The notes under the pieces were generated by a model. The model was given only the letters and a program-made list of their open reading frames with translations. It made no database searches and was not told the origin of the DNA. Position numbers and translations under genes: made by a program. This document shows positions 1-12,157 of a DNA stretch of 64,000 bases, piece after piece. Every line of letters begins with the position of its first letter. The stretch's first letter is position 1. The stretch comes from Papiliotrema nemorosa (lineage: Eukaryota; Basidiomycota; Tremellomycetes; Tremellales; Rhynchogastremaceae): contig JASKOT010000006.1 of assembly GCA_032158125.1 (NCBI GenBank), positions 310,001-374,000 on the forward strand. Reading direction: 5' to 3'.

Positions 1-190
1 GGTCCAGGTGACTCAGACCCAGCATCAGGCCATGCTGGCATACCAGCAGCAGCAACAAGCGGCATACCAGCAACAACAACAACAGGCTGCCGCTATTGCG
101 CAACAACAGGCCGCGGCTGCTCAACAACAGCAGCAGGCGCAACAGCAACAACAGGCTCAGCAACAAGCTCAGCAGCAGGCTCAACAACAA

Positions 191-221
<31 letters not shown>

Positions 222-3200
222 AACAACTCGCCGCCCAACAAAGGATGTCACAACCACCTTCTGCTCGACCCCCAGCCGGTACTCCTGCTCCGAACCAATC
301 TCCAGCGCTCCTCCAGGTCCCTCCGCCCCCAATGAGACGGAATGCCAGTCGGGGAACATCGAGAAGCGCATCGCCAATTCCTCCTCACTTGCGTCCGCCC
401 GCCGTTACGACTGTTCAACCTCAACATGCATCTCAAACCCAATCTCAGCCACGATCTGCCCAGCCTCAGCCTCCTGTTCGAGCAGCTACCCTCCCTGTCG
501 CGATTCCCTCTGCTGGACACACCAGTGCACCTATCGCTCAAGACCGCAACGTCACTGCCGAACCACTCGCCGGACCCTCGCGCTCTGCTCCCGTCGCCTT
601 AGGCCAGGCAGAAAATATGTCTCAGTTGACCGACATGCATCCGGTCAATCCACGTCGAATGGTCAAAATGTCCGCTGTTACCAGGACAAGAAGAAAGGAA
701 GAAGTGGTTTCTAGGTTGCAAAGACATATTGATTTGGCTTCGGCGCAATTGGAAAAGGTCAAGAAGGAGCAAGAAGAATACAAGGCTGCTGCAAAGTTGG
801 AGTTGAAGGCGGACAACAGAGACGAAGTTCAGAGGAAGAAATTTGATGAGCACATTCTGGAATAGTGGGTACCGTCCACACACACACACACACATAGACA
901 CCTCGATTCCGTGAGCTGACGAGTAGTCTTGAAAGAGCTGGATACGCTGCTGCTGTTTCAGCGCTGAGGGATGATCTGGCGAAGTCGACGGAGCAGTCCA
1001 AGACGCAGGACCAAAGTGCAATTGACCTTGACGGACCGGAAGAGAGCATGACAGAGGATGCGACTGTGGTGGAGAGCACATCGGGAGATTTGTCTTTGGA
1101 CATACAAACACCGGCAGAACCGTCAAAGCTCTCTCCCGTCAAGTCGATTTCAGCATTGTCACCTATCAAATCTGCCTCTTCTAGAAGGGCTTCCGCCTCA
1201 CCGATCAAGAAGGAGCATTCGAGATCACCCGAAAAAGCTGGTTCGGTGGATAGCTCGGCTTTGGATCGACCGGCCAAGGAGGTCGAGTTGGACAATGATG
1301 CTGGGACAGGCAACGAGCACGACTCGATCTTTGGCGTTGACGATGAAGAGGCTGCTGGGGGAAATGAAAAACTCGCTGAGGATGAGAATATGGACAAGGA
1401 CGTCTCGCCTAAGAATGGACCGGTAGCCTCGCCCAAAAAGCCTACTTCACCCGTCAAGGGGAATCATCCGGTATCTGACGCGCGCCCTGTTCAAGAGGAT
1501 GTCGATTACGGCTATCTGTATACTGTGAGTTTTACTTCTCCCACCAAGTACCGCACGCTGAATAGGCAGTGGTGGTCCATCTTTGAAGACACTCAACGTC
1601 TCTCACGAGCGCACATGCTACGAGCGAGGCCGCCCAGAACTGCAGTGACGGTTCCCAACACCGCACTCCCACCCACATCTGCTATGGCGGCTCGTATCGC
1701 CGTCTCCAATTCGGCCGACGCTGTTCGAGCTTCGTCTATCGATGCTGGACTGCGACCTGCTCCTGTGGGCAGAATCATACCTCAACCCGAGGGCGATGAG
1801 CCTCCTCCAACGGCAATCACCGCAACTTTGCGAGCGGCTGACGAGGTTAGAATGGCACAGCAGGCTCAGATTCAGGCTGCTCAAGATGGGGAGAGACGAA
1901 AATCTCTGGTCGTGCAGAATGCCGCGCAGATGATGCAAGTGGTGAGGACGAAGAGTCACCCTTGGGCCGCGGCTGACAATAGCGACCGCCTATGATAATG
2001 ACCAATGGAGGGCAAATGATGACTCAAGCCGACCTTTTGGCACACCAACAACTCGCCGCGCAAGGGTATCCTTCGCAAATGATGCCTCATCCTCAGGCGC
2101 ATTCCTATGCTCAAGCTGTCCAAGCGCATGCGCAGATGCAAGCTCAGGCTCAAATCCAAGCAGCAGCCATGTCTGCGGCAGCTCAACAGGCTCAGGGCAT
2201 GCATCAAGCACAACAGGCAAACGGACTTTTCAGGTCCGAAACGCCTAATGGCAGGGCAATGTCGCAACAGGCTCAACACTTGTTGGCACAGCAGATTGGG
2301 CCGGACAATGCTGGTTCCCCTTCGACAGACAGCGGGATGAGTGCAAAGCGGGGTGCGGATCCTTCGCCTGTGGATGCTCAAGCGAGCAAAAGAGCTAGAA
2401 TGGGAACCAAGCGACCGAGTGAGTCATTCGACGCGTCTCCAAAAGGTAATATTGACGTAGCAGCGCCAGAGGAGCACCAGAGACAAGCGATAGAAGTCGC
2501 CAATAGGGCCGCAGCGCAGCATATGCCTGCTCCCAATATGCCAAACTTTGCTGGACAGCCCATTCAGCGACAGGTGTCCCAGGTCAGTCTGCACCCCCTT
2601 CTGGATTGTACGAAGACTGACATCTAGCCTGGACCACGACCTCCCTTGACAGAAGAACAAAGGCAATACTCCCACGCCCAAGCCAGCTATGCCCGTCAAC
2701 AAGTGATGGCTTCGCCTGCGGCTATGCTCGGCATGTCCCCCCAAGCTGGTTCGGTCAACTCGCCCATGGCTTTAATCGCTCCATCTCCAAGTGGGCCTTA
2801 CGAACCCGGCGTCAACGGCGTAGGGACAAAAGGTCGAAAGTTGCAGCCTTCTTTATCGGTCGATGTCGAGACGACTACTGATATGACGGAAATGACACCT
2901 ACGAGTGCGATGTCTGCCACCAAAGGCAAGAAGGGCGGTAGTGGTAAAAAGGGTGGGAGAGGTAAAAAGGGACAAGCCCAGACTCCAGCCCAAGCGCCAC
3001 CTCCGCCGCTGCCGGAGCCAAAGGACGAATTTGCTATACCCAGTACGCCTACGCAAAACCACTCTGGGCAAGGGGGACAAGAGTTGCATTTCGATCCGAG
3101 CATTCATGGAAACATGGCGAATCATCAGCAGCAGCAACAGCAAATTCAGCAGCAGATGCAACAGCAAATGCAGGCTGCAGTGCAGCAAGCTCAAGCGCAG

Positions 3201-3672
3201 CTGTCAACTCCACAACAAGGACAATCTCAAGGGATGGTCCGGTCCAACACTTCGGATTCGATAGGTCAATACCCGCCTTCTTCGCAGAATCAACAACAAC
3301 AGGCTTTACCCCAGCATCCACCTGGAGCCGAGCAGGACCAACAAAATCAACAAGGTGCTATGATCTCTCAAGCGCAGACTCAATCAGAGGAGAATTATGG
3401 CGATTTTGCAAGTCTGTTGAGCGGGTTTGGGAATGGTACCTCGAATGGGGGACTGGGAGGGGATACCGATGGATTAGTTCCCCCCTCTGCGTCTGGATCG
3501 GCGGGCTTCAATCTGGACTCCTATGGCGATTTCGACTTTGACGTGAGTGTTTGTGCTTTTGATACGATGTTTGGATGTCCGAATTGTGAGAGATGATGCT
3601 GATGTATAGTGGAGCACGTTTGGGAATACCGAAGATGATATCTTCAACCTCCGCGATGCCGCAGAGCCGTAA
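1..3672 (+). CDS. Glutamine-rich LisH-motif protein (5' partial)
   Basis: The gene enters from the left edge; its start is outside the window. Exons read 1-864, 927-1524, 1570-1941, 1983-2582, 2628-3542 and 3610-3672; every junction keeps frame and the last exon ends in TAA. The first exon carries a long poly-Gln/Ala tract (bases about 100-235). Next come a Pro/Ser-rich stretch, a basic coiled-coil-like segment, and, spanning intron 1, HILEYLERAGYAAAVSALR, which fits the LisH dimerisation pattern (L..YL...GY..A...L). The rest is low-complexity: SP-rich repeats (bases 1130-1460), more Gln/Ala/Met tracts, a Lys/Gly patch near 2930-2970, and an acidic aromatic C-terminus with YGDF repeats that could be an activation domain. 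LisH plus poly-Gln recalls Flo8/Som1-type transcriptional regulators, but that is inference. The intron at 865-926 holds a short CA repeat. Confidence 0.75.
113..235 (+). repeat. CAG/CAA (poly-Gln) trinucleotide tract
   Basis: Mixed CAG/CAA array with a few GCT/GCC codons, encoding the poly-Gln/Ala run of the LisH-motif protein. Mixed codons reduce slippage, but length variation between strains is likely. Confidence 0.85.
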
Positions 3673-4591
3673 CTCGATCGACCGGCAAACAAAACCTCAC
3701 GAACACAAGAAGGACCGGGCGAATGAGTCGAGTATCAATACAACCAATCCCAGGAGACAGAAGGATCACGATTGGCCGAGGATGCCAAATATCAAAATGA
3801 CCGACCGGAAGGGTCTGGAACGAACACAGATCAGCTCATTTATACCCATCACGACCCTCATCTTGTTTCCTTCATTCTTTTTTTCGTTCCAAAGTATATC
3901 TTGTATAGTGTCATTCCATCTTACTGCTTTATGAGACTTTGTATAGCCCTCTCAAAGGGCTGTGATAACCCTCTTTCGTATCTACACCACATGACCACAT
4001 GACATGACATACCTATTTCCAAAGAATCGCCGCAGGTCAAAGTCTAGGCACGCAAAGCCTAGTCATTTGCTTGTACAGAGAAGATGCAAGTGGATTGACA
4101 GAGGTTGTCAATAAAGAATAGAAAATCATCATGGTGCATTGGGTCGTGTATAGTCATATCCAACATGAAGTGATACAGTGTAGTGTAATAGTCGTCGTGT
4201 ATAATAGATAGTCAACATGGTTACCTTCTCAATTCGATCCGAGATGATGATCCACAAAAGCCCGGAAAGAGTTGGAGGATGGGAAAAGACAAGAGTGGAA
4301 TGTATATTGTATCGAGTATTGTATCCGTAAACGGGTCGTAAGGCGTGAGACAGCAGGCGTGAAAGCGTGCCGGAGCAGGGGAGTGGTAGTGTGCCCAAGG
4401 TCGAGGCTAAGGCGGAAGAACAAGCGAGGGGGAAGAGGGAGTCACACACGTATCGACGAGACCAGCTCTGTCGATATCATGTGCTCTTTTGGTCGGTTGC
4501 CCAGTGCGAGTCCGAGACTCGTTGACCCCAAAGCGCCCGATGTATTCCCCATTTCGACCAAGACCAAGATGACACGATGATCGCTACATCG
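3673..4591. other. Intergenic, convergent 3' regions
   Basis: Between the stop of the LisH-motif gene and the stop of the minus-strand gene at 4592. Stop codons are frequent in all frames and no exon-like stretch or RNA gene is evident. It probably holds the two 3' UTRs; AATAAA-like sequence occurs near 4110 (aataaagaatagaaaat). Confidence 0.5.
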
Positions 4592-5653
4592 CTACATCCT
4601 ATTGGCTCGACCGCGTTGACTGATCAGCCCGGCTTGAGCAATCATCTGTTCCGAGACTGTCCTTCCATTCAACCACTCTTCCCCTTCATCCCCAGGAGTC
4701 AACTTTGTCGGGTCCCCCGTGTCCCTTTCCCGGGCATAAGGGTTGGGTCTGGATCTTGGTCTCCCCATTGCCGGTCTGACGGGTTTGGAGAATGTACCCG
4801 TATGGGCGGGTATAGTCGTGTCTGTAGCTGTGGAGGTGGTCGAAAAAGTAGACAGGGTGGATATCCTCCCCGGCGCAGTGACATGCACGTCTAATGAGCT
4901 CGACGATGATATCCCGGGGAACGATTGTAGTTGGTGTGAATGTTGATGTGGATGTTGATGTTGATATCGATACCCATAGAGCGACATGACATCTTCCGGT
5001 TTCATCACTTCAAAACTCGCCTCGCTGAACGCACTACCAGGCGTATCCATCCCGTCTCCAAATGGAGTCGACGTTCCCGATGTCCCGGACGTTCCAGAAG
5101 TGATCTCGCCTGAAGAATCGGCGCGTAACATGCCGAAGGTGGGTAAACTGCGTCGAGTACCGGAATGTGTCCGTTGGAATTGGATCAGTCCAGGTCTGAA
5201 ACAAGGCGGATTATCCAGATCCGACTCCATGTCCATCGACGTAGAGTCATCCAAAGCCTTTTGAGGATGTATCAACACCTCTTCCACTTCCAATTGTCGT
5301 TGCAACTCTGCCACTTGGTATTTCGATCCTATATCTCGCACATGTAACATTTGAGCCTTGGGAGGGGTGAGGTACAATTTGACATGACGTTCGATAGGAT
5401 CTTCGTCGGAATATCCAAACTCTTTATCGAAACACCGTTCAGCTTCGCGTGTGTCGTCTCGCATATCAGCCATGGCAGCCGTCATACCCTGTGTCATGAT
5501 CGCTTTGAGGGCTGAAGAGTATTGTCGGAGAGTAGAAGGAGGGGAAGAGGTCTCGGTGTCGGTGGGAGAATGGGTGAGGCCGGGTGTGTGGGGTGTGGAG
5601 GGAAAAGGAGATGCAAACTCGCCGTTTTCACGACGAGATTGGTTGGAAATCAT
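4592..5653 (-). CDS. Hypothetical Ser/Thr/Pro-rich protein, 353 aa
   Basis: Single uninterrupted reading frame from ATG (5653) to TAG (4592). I do not recognise the family. The N-terminus is rich in SPT/TPP and probably disordered. A central part (about residues 45-130) looks folded: ALKAIMTQGMTAAMADM is helix-like, followed by CFDKEFGYSDEDPIERHVKLYL and QLEVEEVLIHP. After it come a TSGTSGTSGTST repeat, a His/Gln run (YRYQHQHPHQHSHQLQ) and a Ser-rich stretch. The C-terminus is basic and ends GRANRM. No transmembrane segment or signal peptide is visible. Lack of introns is unusual here but not unique. It is preceded by an exceptionally long gene-free region, as might suit a regulatory protein; that is speculation. 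Confidence 0.72.
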   Translation of the reverse strand: MISNQSRRENGEFASPFPSTPHTPGLTHSPTDTETSSPPSTLRQYSSALKAIMTQGMTAAMADMRDDTREAERCFDKEFGYSDEDPIERHVKLYLTPPKAQMLHVRDIGSKYQVAELQRQLEVEEVLIHPQKALDDSTSMDMESDLDNPPCFRPGLIQFQRTHSGTRRSLPTFGMLRADSSGEITSGTSGTSGTSTPFGDGMDTPGSAFSEASFEVMKPEDVMSLYGYRYQHQHPHQHSHQLQSFPGISSSSSLDVHVTAPGRISTLSTFSTTSTATDTTIPAHTGTFSKPVRPAMGRPRSRPNPYARERDTGDPTKLTPGDEGEEWLNGRTVSEQMIAQAGLISQRGRANRM

Positions 5654-8282
5654 TGTTCAAGTGTCCTCTTTTGAGGGGTGGGTGGTATGGTGTCGAACAA
5701 TAGAGACGGGGATGAGATGCGACACGACTTGGGGGCAGTCGTCGTCGTCGCTGTCGAGTATTGTTTACCTCGATGGCTGCGCTATGACGTCCGACCAACT
5801 CGGGTCTGTCTAATGCTCCGACGCGGTTGGAGGTGTGATGGCGCTGAAACAAGAGTGGGGCGGAGAAGAAGAGTGTCACCACGCAGGCTGTGTGTCGTAC
5901 CTTGACGACGATCAAGCAATGTGTCAATGATATCGTCGATGGAAAGAGATGATACGTGAAGACAAAGCTGCCAAGAGTGAGCGAGACGAATTTCCTTGGC
6001 TCGATTGTATCGTGTCGATGGTTGTACCGTGGAGTATGATTAACGTATGATCCCGGTATACTCGTGCTGTACTGTGGAGCGATCTGGTCGAAAAGGAGCG
6101 TCTTGCTGCGGGGGTGTCCTCTCGAGAGTCGTTTCAGACAACGACTAGGCAAAAGAGTGTGCGGGGCAGTGAATGTGGGTGTGGGTGTGAGGTGGGTGGT
6201 GACGATATTTCAATGAAAGGGATTGAGGGGGGTCTAAATTGAATGGAAGCGTTTTACACGAGGTATATCGTATTACCTCCGAGAAACCCTATTCCTCACA
6301 GCGCACTAGATGGCCTGGTCGGAGTATCAGTCGTCGATCCTACGCGGATCAAAAGAATGTCAAGGAGTGCAAGGATGAGAAGGGGATGAGGAATCATCGA
6401 CGCGATGGTGAAGGGAAGGGATATATGGTGATGAAGGCTCTCTCTCGGGACAGGCTTAGACATGGCGATGGGATGGGCTGATGATGACCATCATCCACCA
6501 CCCTCCCTGCTGTAGCTCGCAGTCTGTCTAAATACGAAGCTGTGGCTGTGGCGTCCACGCCTTTCGGCATACTGTGCTCTATTCCTCTGACCTCGAGTGT
6601 CCTATGCGACCCAGCGCACCAAACAACAGAGGGACGAAGGAGGGAGGGAGGGGGATGCCGAGGAAGTGACCCAGCAGGGGATGACGTCGATGCAGACGCG
6701 TCTCCTCTTTGCCATGACTTTTGGTGTATCCTGAAATCCAAAGCGCCAAGGTACAATACCACCACCAAGCTACTGTCCAAGCCACAGCTCGGTCTCGTCT
6801 TGTTGTTTTACTCCGATGCCACTTGAATTCCAGCAGATCGCACCGAGGCTCGGGGGCATAACAAGGAGAAGGGAGGAGGGATAAATAGGGTAACTCACCG
6901 AGACGCGTCCAACGTTCGATTTCTCTCAAACTGTAAACCCATGCACAGACTAGATGTGGCTTCTGTAGCGTAAAGACTTTGTAGGATGACAGATGAACTT
7001 TATAAAGCCACCATGTGATAGGTCTGATGATGGCAGCGTGGGGGTGGGTGGTTTTTGTTTGTCGGACGAAGTTCTGCCGAGACAGTCGACTGTGCGGTAC
7101 CAAGTGAGGACAAACAGCCCACTTGCGCGTAGGTAAATGGACAAGGTGGTGGAGGTGGAAAGAGCGACTGCAGCGTAGGCGAATAAAAATGCGGAAGACA
7201 GGCGTTGACCGAGTAAGATAGGTAGGTAAATCACCCACCAGAGTCAGGTTATCTCTCAGACTCGGTTCGCAAGGATATATAAGCCTTTATGGGAATCATA
7301 AACCAGATCTGACATGGTATCCTCGGCATGCACATCGCACAAGTGTGAAACCTACAAGTCAATGATGACGATGATGCCTTTAAAGTTATACAACCACCAT
7401 GTTCTGGCCGACCGATACCAGCCCCGGTATATACTCGCTCAAGTATCATAATGAGGGTACTCTACGCCCGTTTCCCAACTCCACCACGGACTCAAACTTC
7501 GACTTGAAGTTTCAGCGCAGCATGGTGGAGCAAGAAGAGACTAAGAAGTTTTGGATTGACATATGCGCAAGGTGAAACGAAGCTGTTCTCACCCCTCGAG
7601 CCCACGCGGTGTGAGAGGCCACACAGAAACAAGGGCCCAGAGATTCAGAGACACAGCAACGACGTCCTTGGCATTTGAGGTATCGTCTCCAACCTGATAC
7701 TCAGTCGCGCGGGACTCAAGTCATCGTGATCGAGACTGCTTTCCAGCGCTGATGACGGTCCAAGTTTAAACAGTACACAACGGCGAGGGAGCGACGAGCC
7801 CGACATTGAGGCACAGTATTTGAATACTCGCACTAGGGCGTCAATCTTTCCTTCTATTGGTAAGAGGTCTGGTGTTGAGAACAATTGTGCGTGGAGTGTG
7901 AATTGATTGAGCCAGCAAGTGCGACAATATCCAGAGCTCAAGGCTAACGTCTATCGAAATACTCGATTAAAGACCGATCCTTTTGATCAGATCGATACAT
8001 CTAATCGACGCATCAGTATTCCCTCAATGCCGTCAGAATGCACCGTCGTCTCTGCCCTCGCGGTGCGCCGCATTCCCCAACCCAGGTGGCTCGTCTGCCT
8101 TCCCTCGACTGATTTGTCTCGGTGGGATCCCCTGGGTCGCTCGATGAGTTTGCAATGATGCATTTTTAGCTATCTTTCATGACTGACAAGATGGGCGTTT
8201 GACATTAACGCCTTCTCGATGACCTCCCGTTGTTCTCTCTCTCTCTCTCGCAACGACGCTGTCTGCCTGGACATCCAGCAGC
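5654..8282. other. 2.6 kb gene-free region upstream of the 353-aa gene
   Basis: The longest stretch without a recognisable gene. Both strands contain open frames of up to about 220 codons (for example minus 6579-7238), but their translations are rich in Arg, His, Trp and Pro, lack any motif, and show no splice-linked continuation, so I treat them as chance. It ends near the 3' end of IDH1. A CT dinucleotide run lies at about 8234-8250. It may hold a long 5' leader and promoter for the minus-strand gene, a non-coding RNA, or an unrecognised fast-evolving gene. Confidence 0.5.
8234..8250 (+). repeat. CT dinucleotide microsatellite
   Basis: Uninterrupted CT run just downstream of the IDH1 stop, in non-coding DNA. 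Confidence 0.7.
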
Positions 8283-9930
<1,648 letters not shown>

Positions 9931-10340
9931 GTCGACACAGATGAGAAGGGTGGGCAGGGGAGTGGTAGAGTGTTGATAGAGGTGTGGTGGATGTACTGTC
10001 TAGGCAATGGAGCGCTCCTTGTGCTCTTTGCTTTTGTGAGGTGGTCGAAACAGAGAGACAGCCTGGCGGAGATGGACGGCCGAAGTGCGCCGATCCTGAC
10101 CAAAGCATCACGTGACTGCCACGTGGCGGGGGGTGCTCTTCTCCACCCCCGGTTGATGGCAGCTGGGTTGTAACCGGCCTCGTTTTATCCTTTTCATCAT
10201 CCAGCAACCTCTCGTAAATATACCCCTTGACAACGTCTCTGGACCTCTGTCTTGCTTGTCTATACCCACCCCGTACACGGCTACCCCTTCCATCGGTCAA
10301 CTTCTACCTCCCTACTCATCTCAAAGCAACAAGAGCCACC
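9931..10340. promoter_or_regulatory. Shared IDH1/CRC1 promoter with E-boxes
   Basis: A 410-base region between two divergent mitochondrial metabolism genes. It contains TCACGTGAC at 10108-10116 and GCCACGTGGC at 10118-10127, two adjacent CACGTG E-boxes of the kind bound by Cbf1/bHLH or bZIP factors in fungi. Function is inferred from position only. Confidence 0.5.
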
Positions 10341-11624
10341 ATGTCGGATGACGCGTCAGAGCTCGAGCTCTCCAAAGGGCAATCATCAGCCTCCAAGCAG
10401 ACTGTCGATCCCATCAAATCTTTCCTGTCCGGTGGATTTGGGGGTATCTCCTGTGTCCTCGTGGGACACCCGTTCGATCTGACCAAGACGAGGTTACAGA
10501 CTGCAGCTCCGGGAACGTACACGGGGGCTGTGGATGTCGTCAGGAAAACTATTGCCAAGGACGGTATCAGGGGGTGAGCCCTTTTCCGGGGAATCGTGCA
10601 ATCATCATGGCGGTGAACTGATGAGTAGGATGTACAGGGGTATAACTCCCCCTCTATTCGGTGTTACACCTATTTTCGCCATTTCTTTCTGGGCAAGTCG
10701 GAGCCATAAAGTTACCAAGCCACAGACCAAGGCTGATGTCAAAGGGGTACGATCTTGGTAAACGTCTCGTATACACGGCTACACCCAATCGGACCAGCTC
10801 GACCTTGTCCATCCCTGAATTAGCAGTAGCAGGCGCCATCTCCGCCGTGCCCGCTACGCTTGTCGCTGGACCTGCTGAGCGTGTCAAAGTTTTGCTTCAA
10901 GTCTCTGGACAATCGGGCTCAGCAGCGTACAGCGGGCCCGTGGATGTGGTGAGGAAACTCTACGCGGAGGGTGGATTGAGGTCGATCTTTAGAGGGACAA
11001 TCGCGACCTTGGCAAGGGATGGTCCAGGTTCTGCCGTGTGAGTACTCGTCCAGGTCACTCGGCCCTACCAGCCTTCTAGGCATAGGCATCGGGAGGATCC
11101 AGGTTGATTGGGCGCTGATGATAGATACTTTGCAACTTACGAAGTCATCAAGAAGAAACTGTCCGCCGCTCCGGGTCTACTACCCAATGGCGAGCCAGCT
11201 CCCGCCCCACCACTCTCCATCGGAGCTGTCGTCTTGGCGGGTGGGTCAGCCGGTGTAGCCATGTGGGCCGTCGCCATTCCCCCTGACGTGAGTGTACTCT
11301 CGATAATTTCCCTCTTTGAATCTATACAGGACCAGTCTTACATGTGGGATGTGAGCTCATGGTAGACTATCAAATCTCGACTCCAATCTGCTCCTCAGGG
11401 GACGTACACTGGATTCGTAGATTGCGCTAGAAAACTGATCGCCGCGGATGGAATCACGGCGTTGTGGAAAGGTTTCGGACCAGCTATGGCCAGAGCTTTC
11501 CCGGCTAATGTGAGTGCACCTCCCATGACCCAGGGGATACTCTATACTGGATGGAAGCTGATATCAGGCGGCCACGTTTGTCGGTGTTGAGCTTTCCCTC
11601 AAAATGATGGATAAATTGTGGTAG
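10341..11624 (+). CDS. CRC1: Mitochondrial carnitine/acylcarnitine carrier
   Basis: SLC25-family inner-membrane antiporter that exchanges acylcarnitine for carnitine, feeding acetyl or acyl units into the matrix. Exons 10341-10573, 10629-10692, 10745-11037, 11125-11287, 11366-11509 and 11568-11624 give 317 residues, typical for the family. Three mitochondrial-carrier repeats are visible: HPFDLTKTRLQ (the PxD/E-x-x-K/R signature), GPAERVKVLLQVSGQSG, and IPPDTIKSRLQSAPQGTYTG. The second junction only works as a GC-AG intron (GCAAGT at 10693-10698, acceptor at 10744), which joins ISFW to GYDLGKRL, a segment conserved in Crc1/CACT; no GT donor restores the frame. The choice of CRC1 over other carriers rests on the overall pattern (FLSGGFGG, GVTPIFAISFWGYDLGK), not a search. 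Confidence 0.9.
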
Positions 11625-12157
11625 ACTTTGCAATTGTGGCGAGCCAGCTTGTGGCTTTCGATGATGTCCGATTGGAACGGTTGACGGCGATTCTACCATT
11701 GAGGAAGGAAGGGATAGGTGAAGATTGGTTGGACTTGTTTGCGAAGCGAGTTCGGGGCGCTCATATCATTAGAGGTAGATTACAGATACCCTTTGCATAG
11801 TCTTATCCTCATAATGATCACTTGTGCATACACCTAATGTGATCCTTCCGAGGTGCATTCACCAGAGAACAAAGACATGCAAGTATACAGTCATGGCCGG
11901 AAACTTTTCAGCTGGACTACCTCTGAGGTCGTGAAAGAATGCATATACACATGAAGGATCGTGATTAGACTGAAGGATCGTGATTACACCAGATGGTCTT
12001 TCCGTAAAGTCATAGTATCGTACAAACGCGATGAGCGTAAGCTCGTACTCGTAAACAGGTCATAAACACGTTAAAAATCGACATGAAAGAGCGGGTGTCC
12101 ATCAGAGTCTCCCTGATGTCTCTCTTTGATGGGTCGATACCGAGTCTTATACACAGA
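11625..12157. other. Convergent 3' regions of CRC1 and CDC14
   Basis: No gene seen. A short tandem repetition, GAAGGATCGTGATTA, occurs twice at about 11953-11988, separated by a few bases. The rest is AT-richer than the flanking exons and probably holds the two 3' UTRs. Confidence 0.45.

Noticed and set aside
1525..1569. Reading straight through 1525-1569 of the LisH-motif gene as coding
   Set aside because: The 45-base segment is open and in frame, but has a GTGAGT donor, a CTGAAT branch-like site and a GGCAG acceptor; treated as an intron, though retention would not break the frame.
6579..7238. Minus-strand open frame of about 219 codons in the gene-free region
   Set aside because: Composition rich in Arg, His, Trp and Pro, no motif, no splice-linked continuation, and competing open frames on both strands; more likely leader or promoter DNA.
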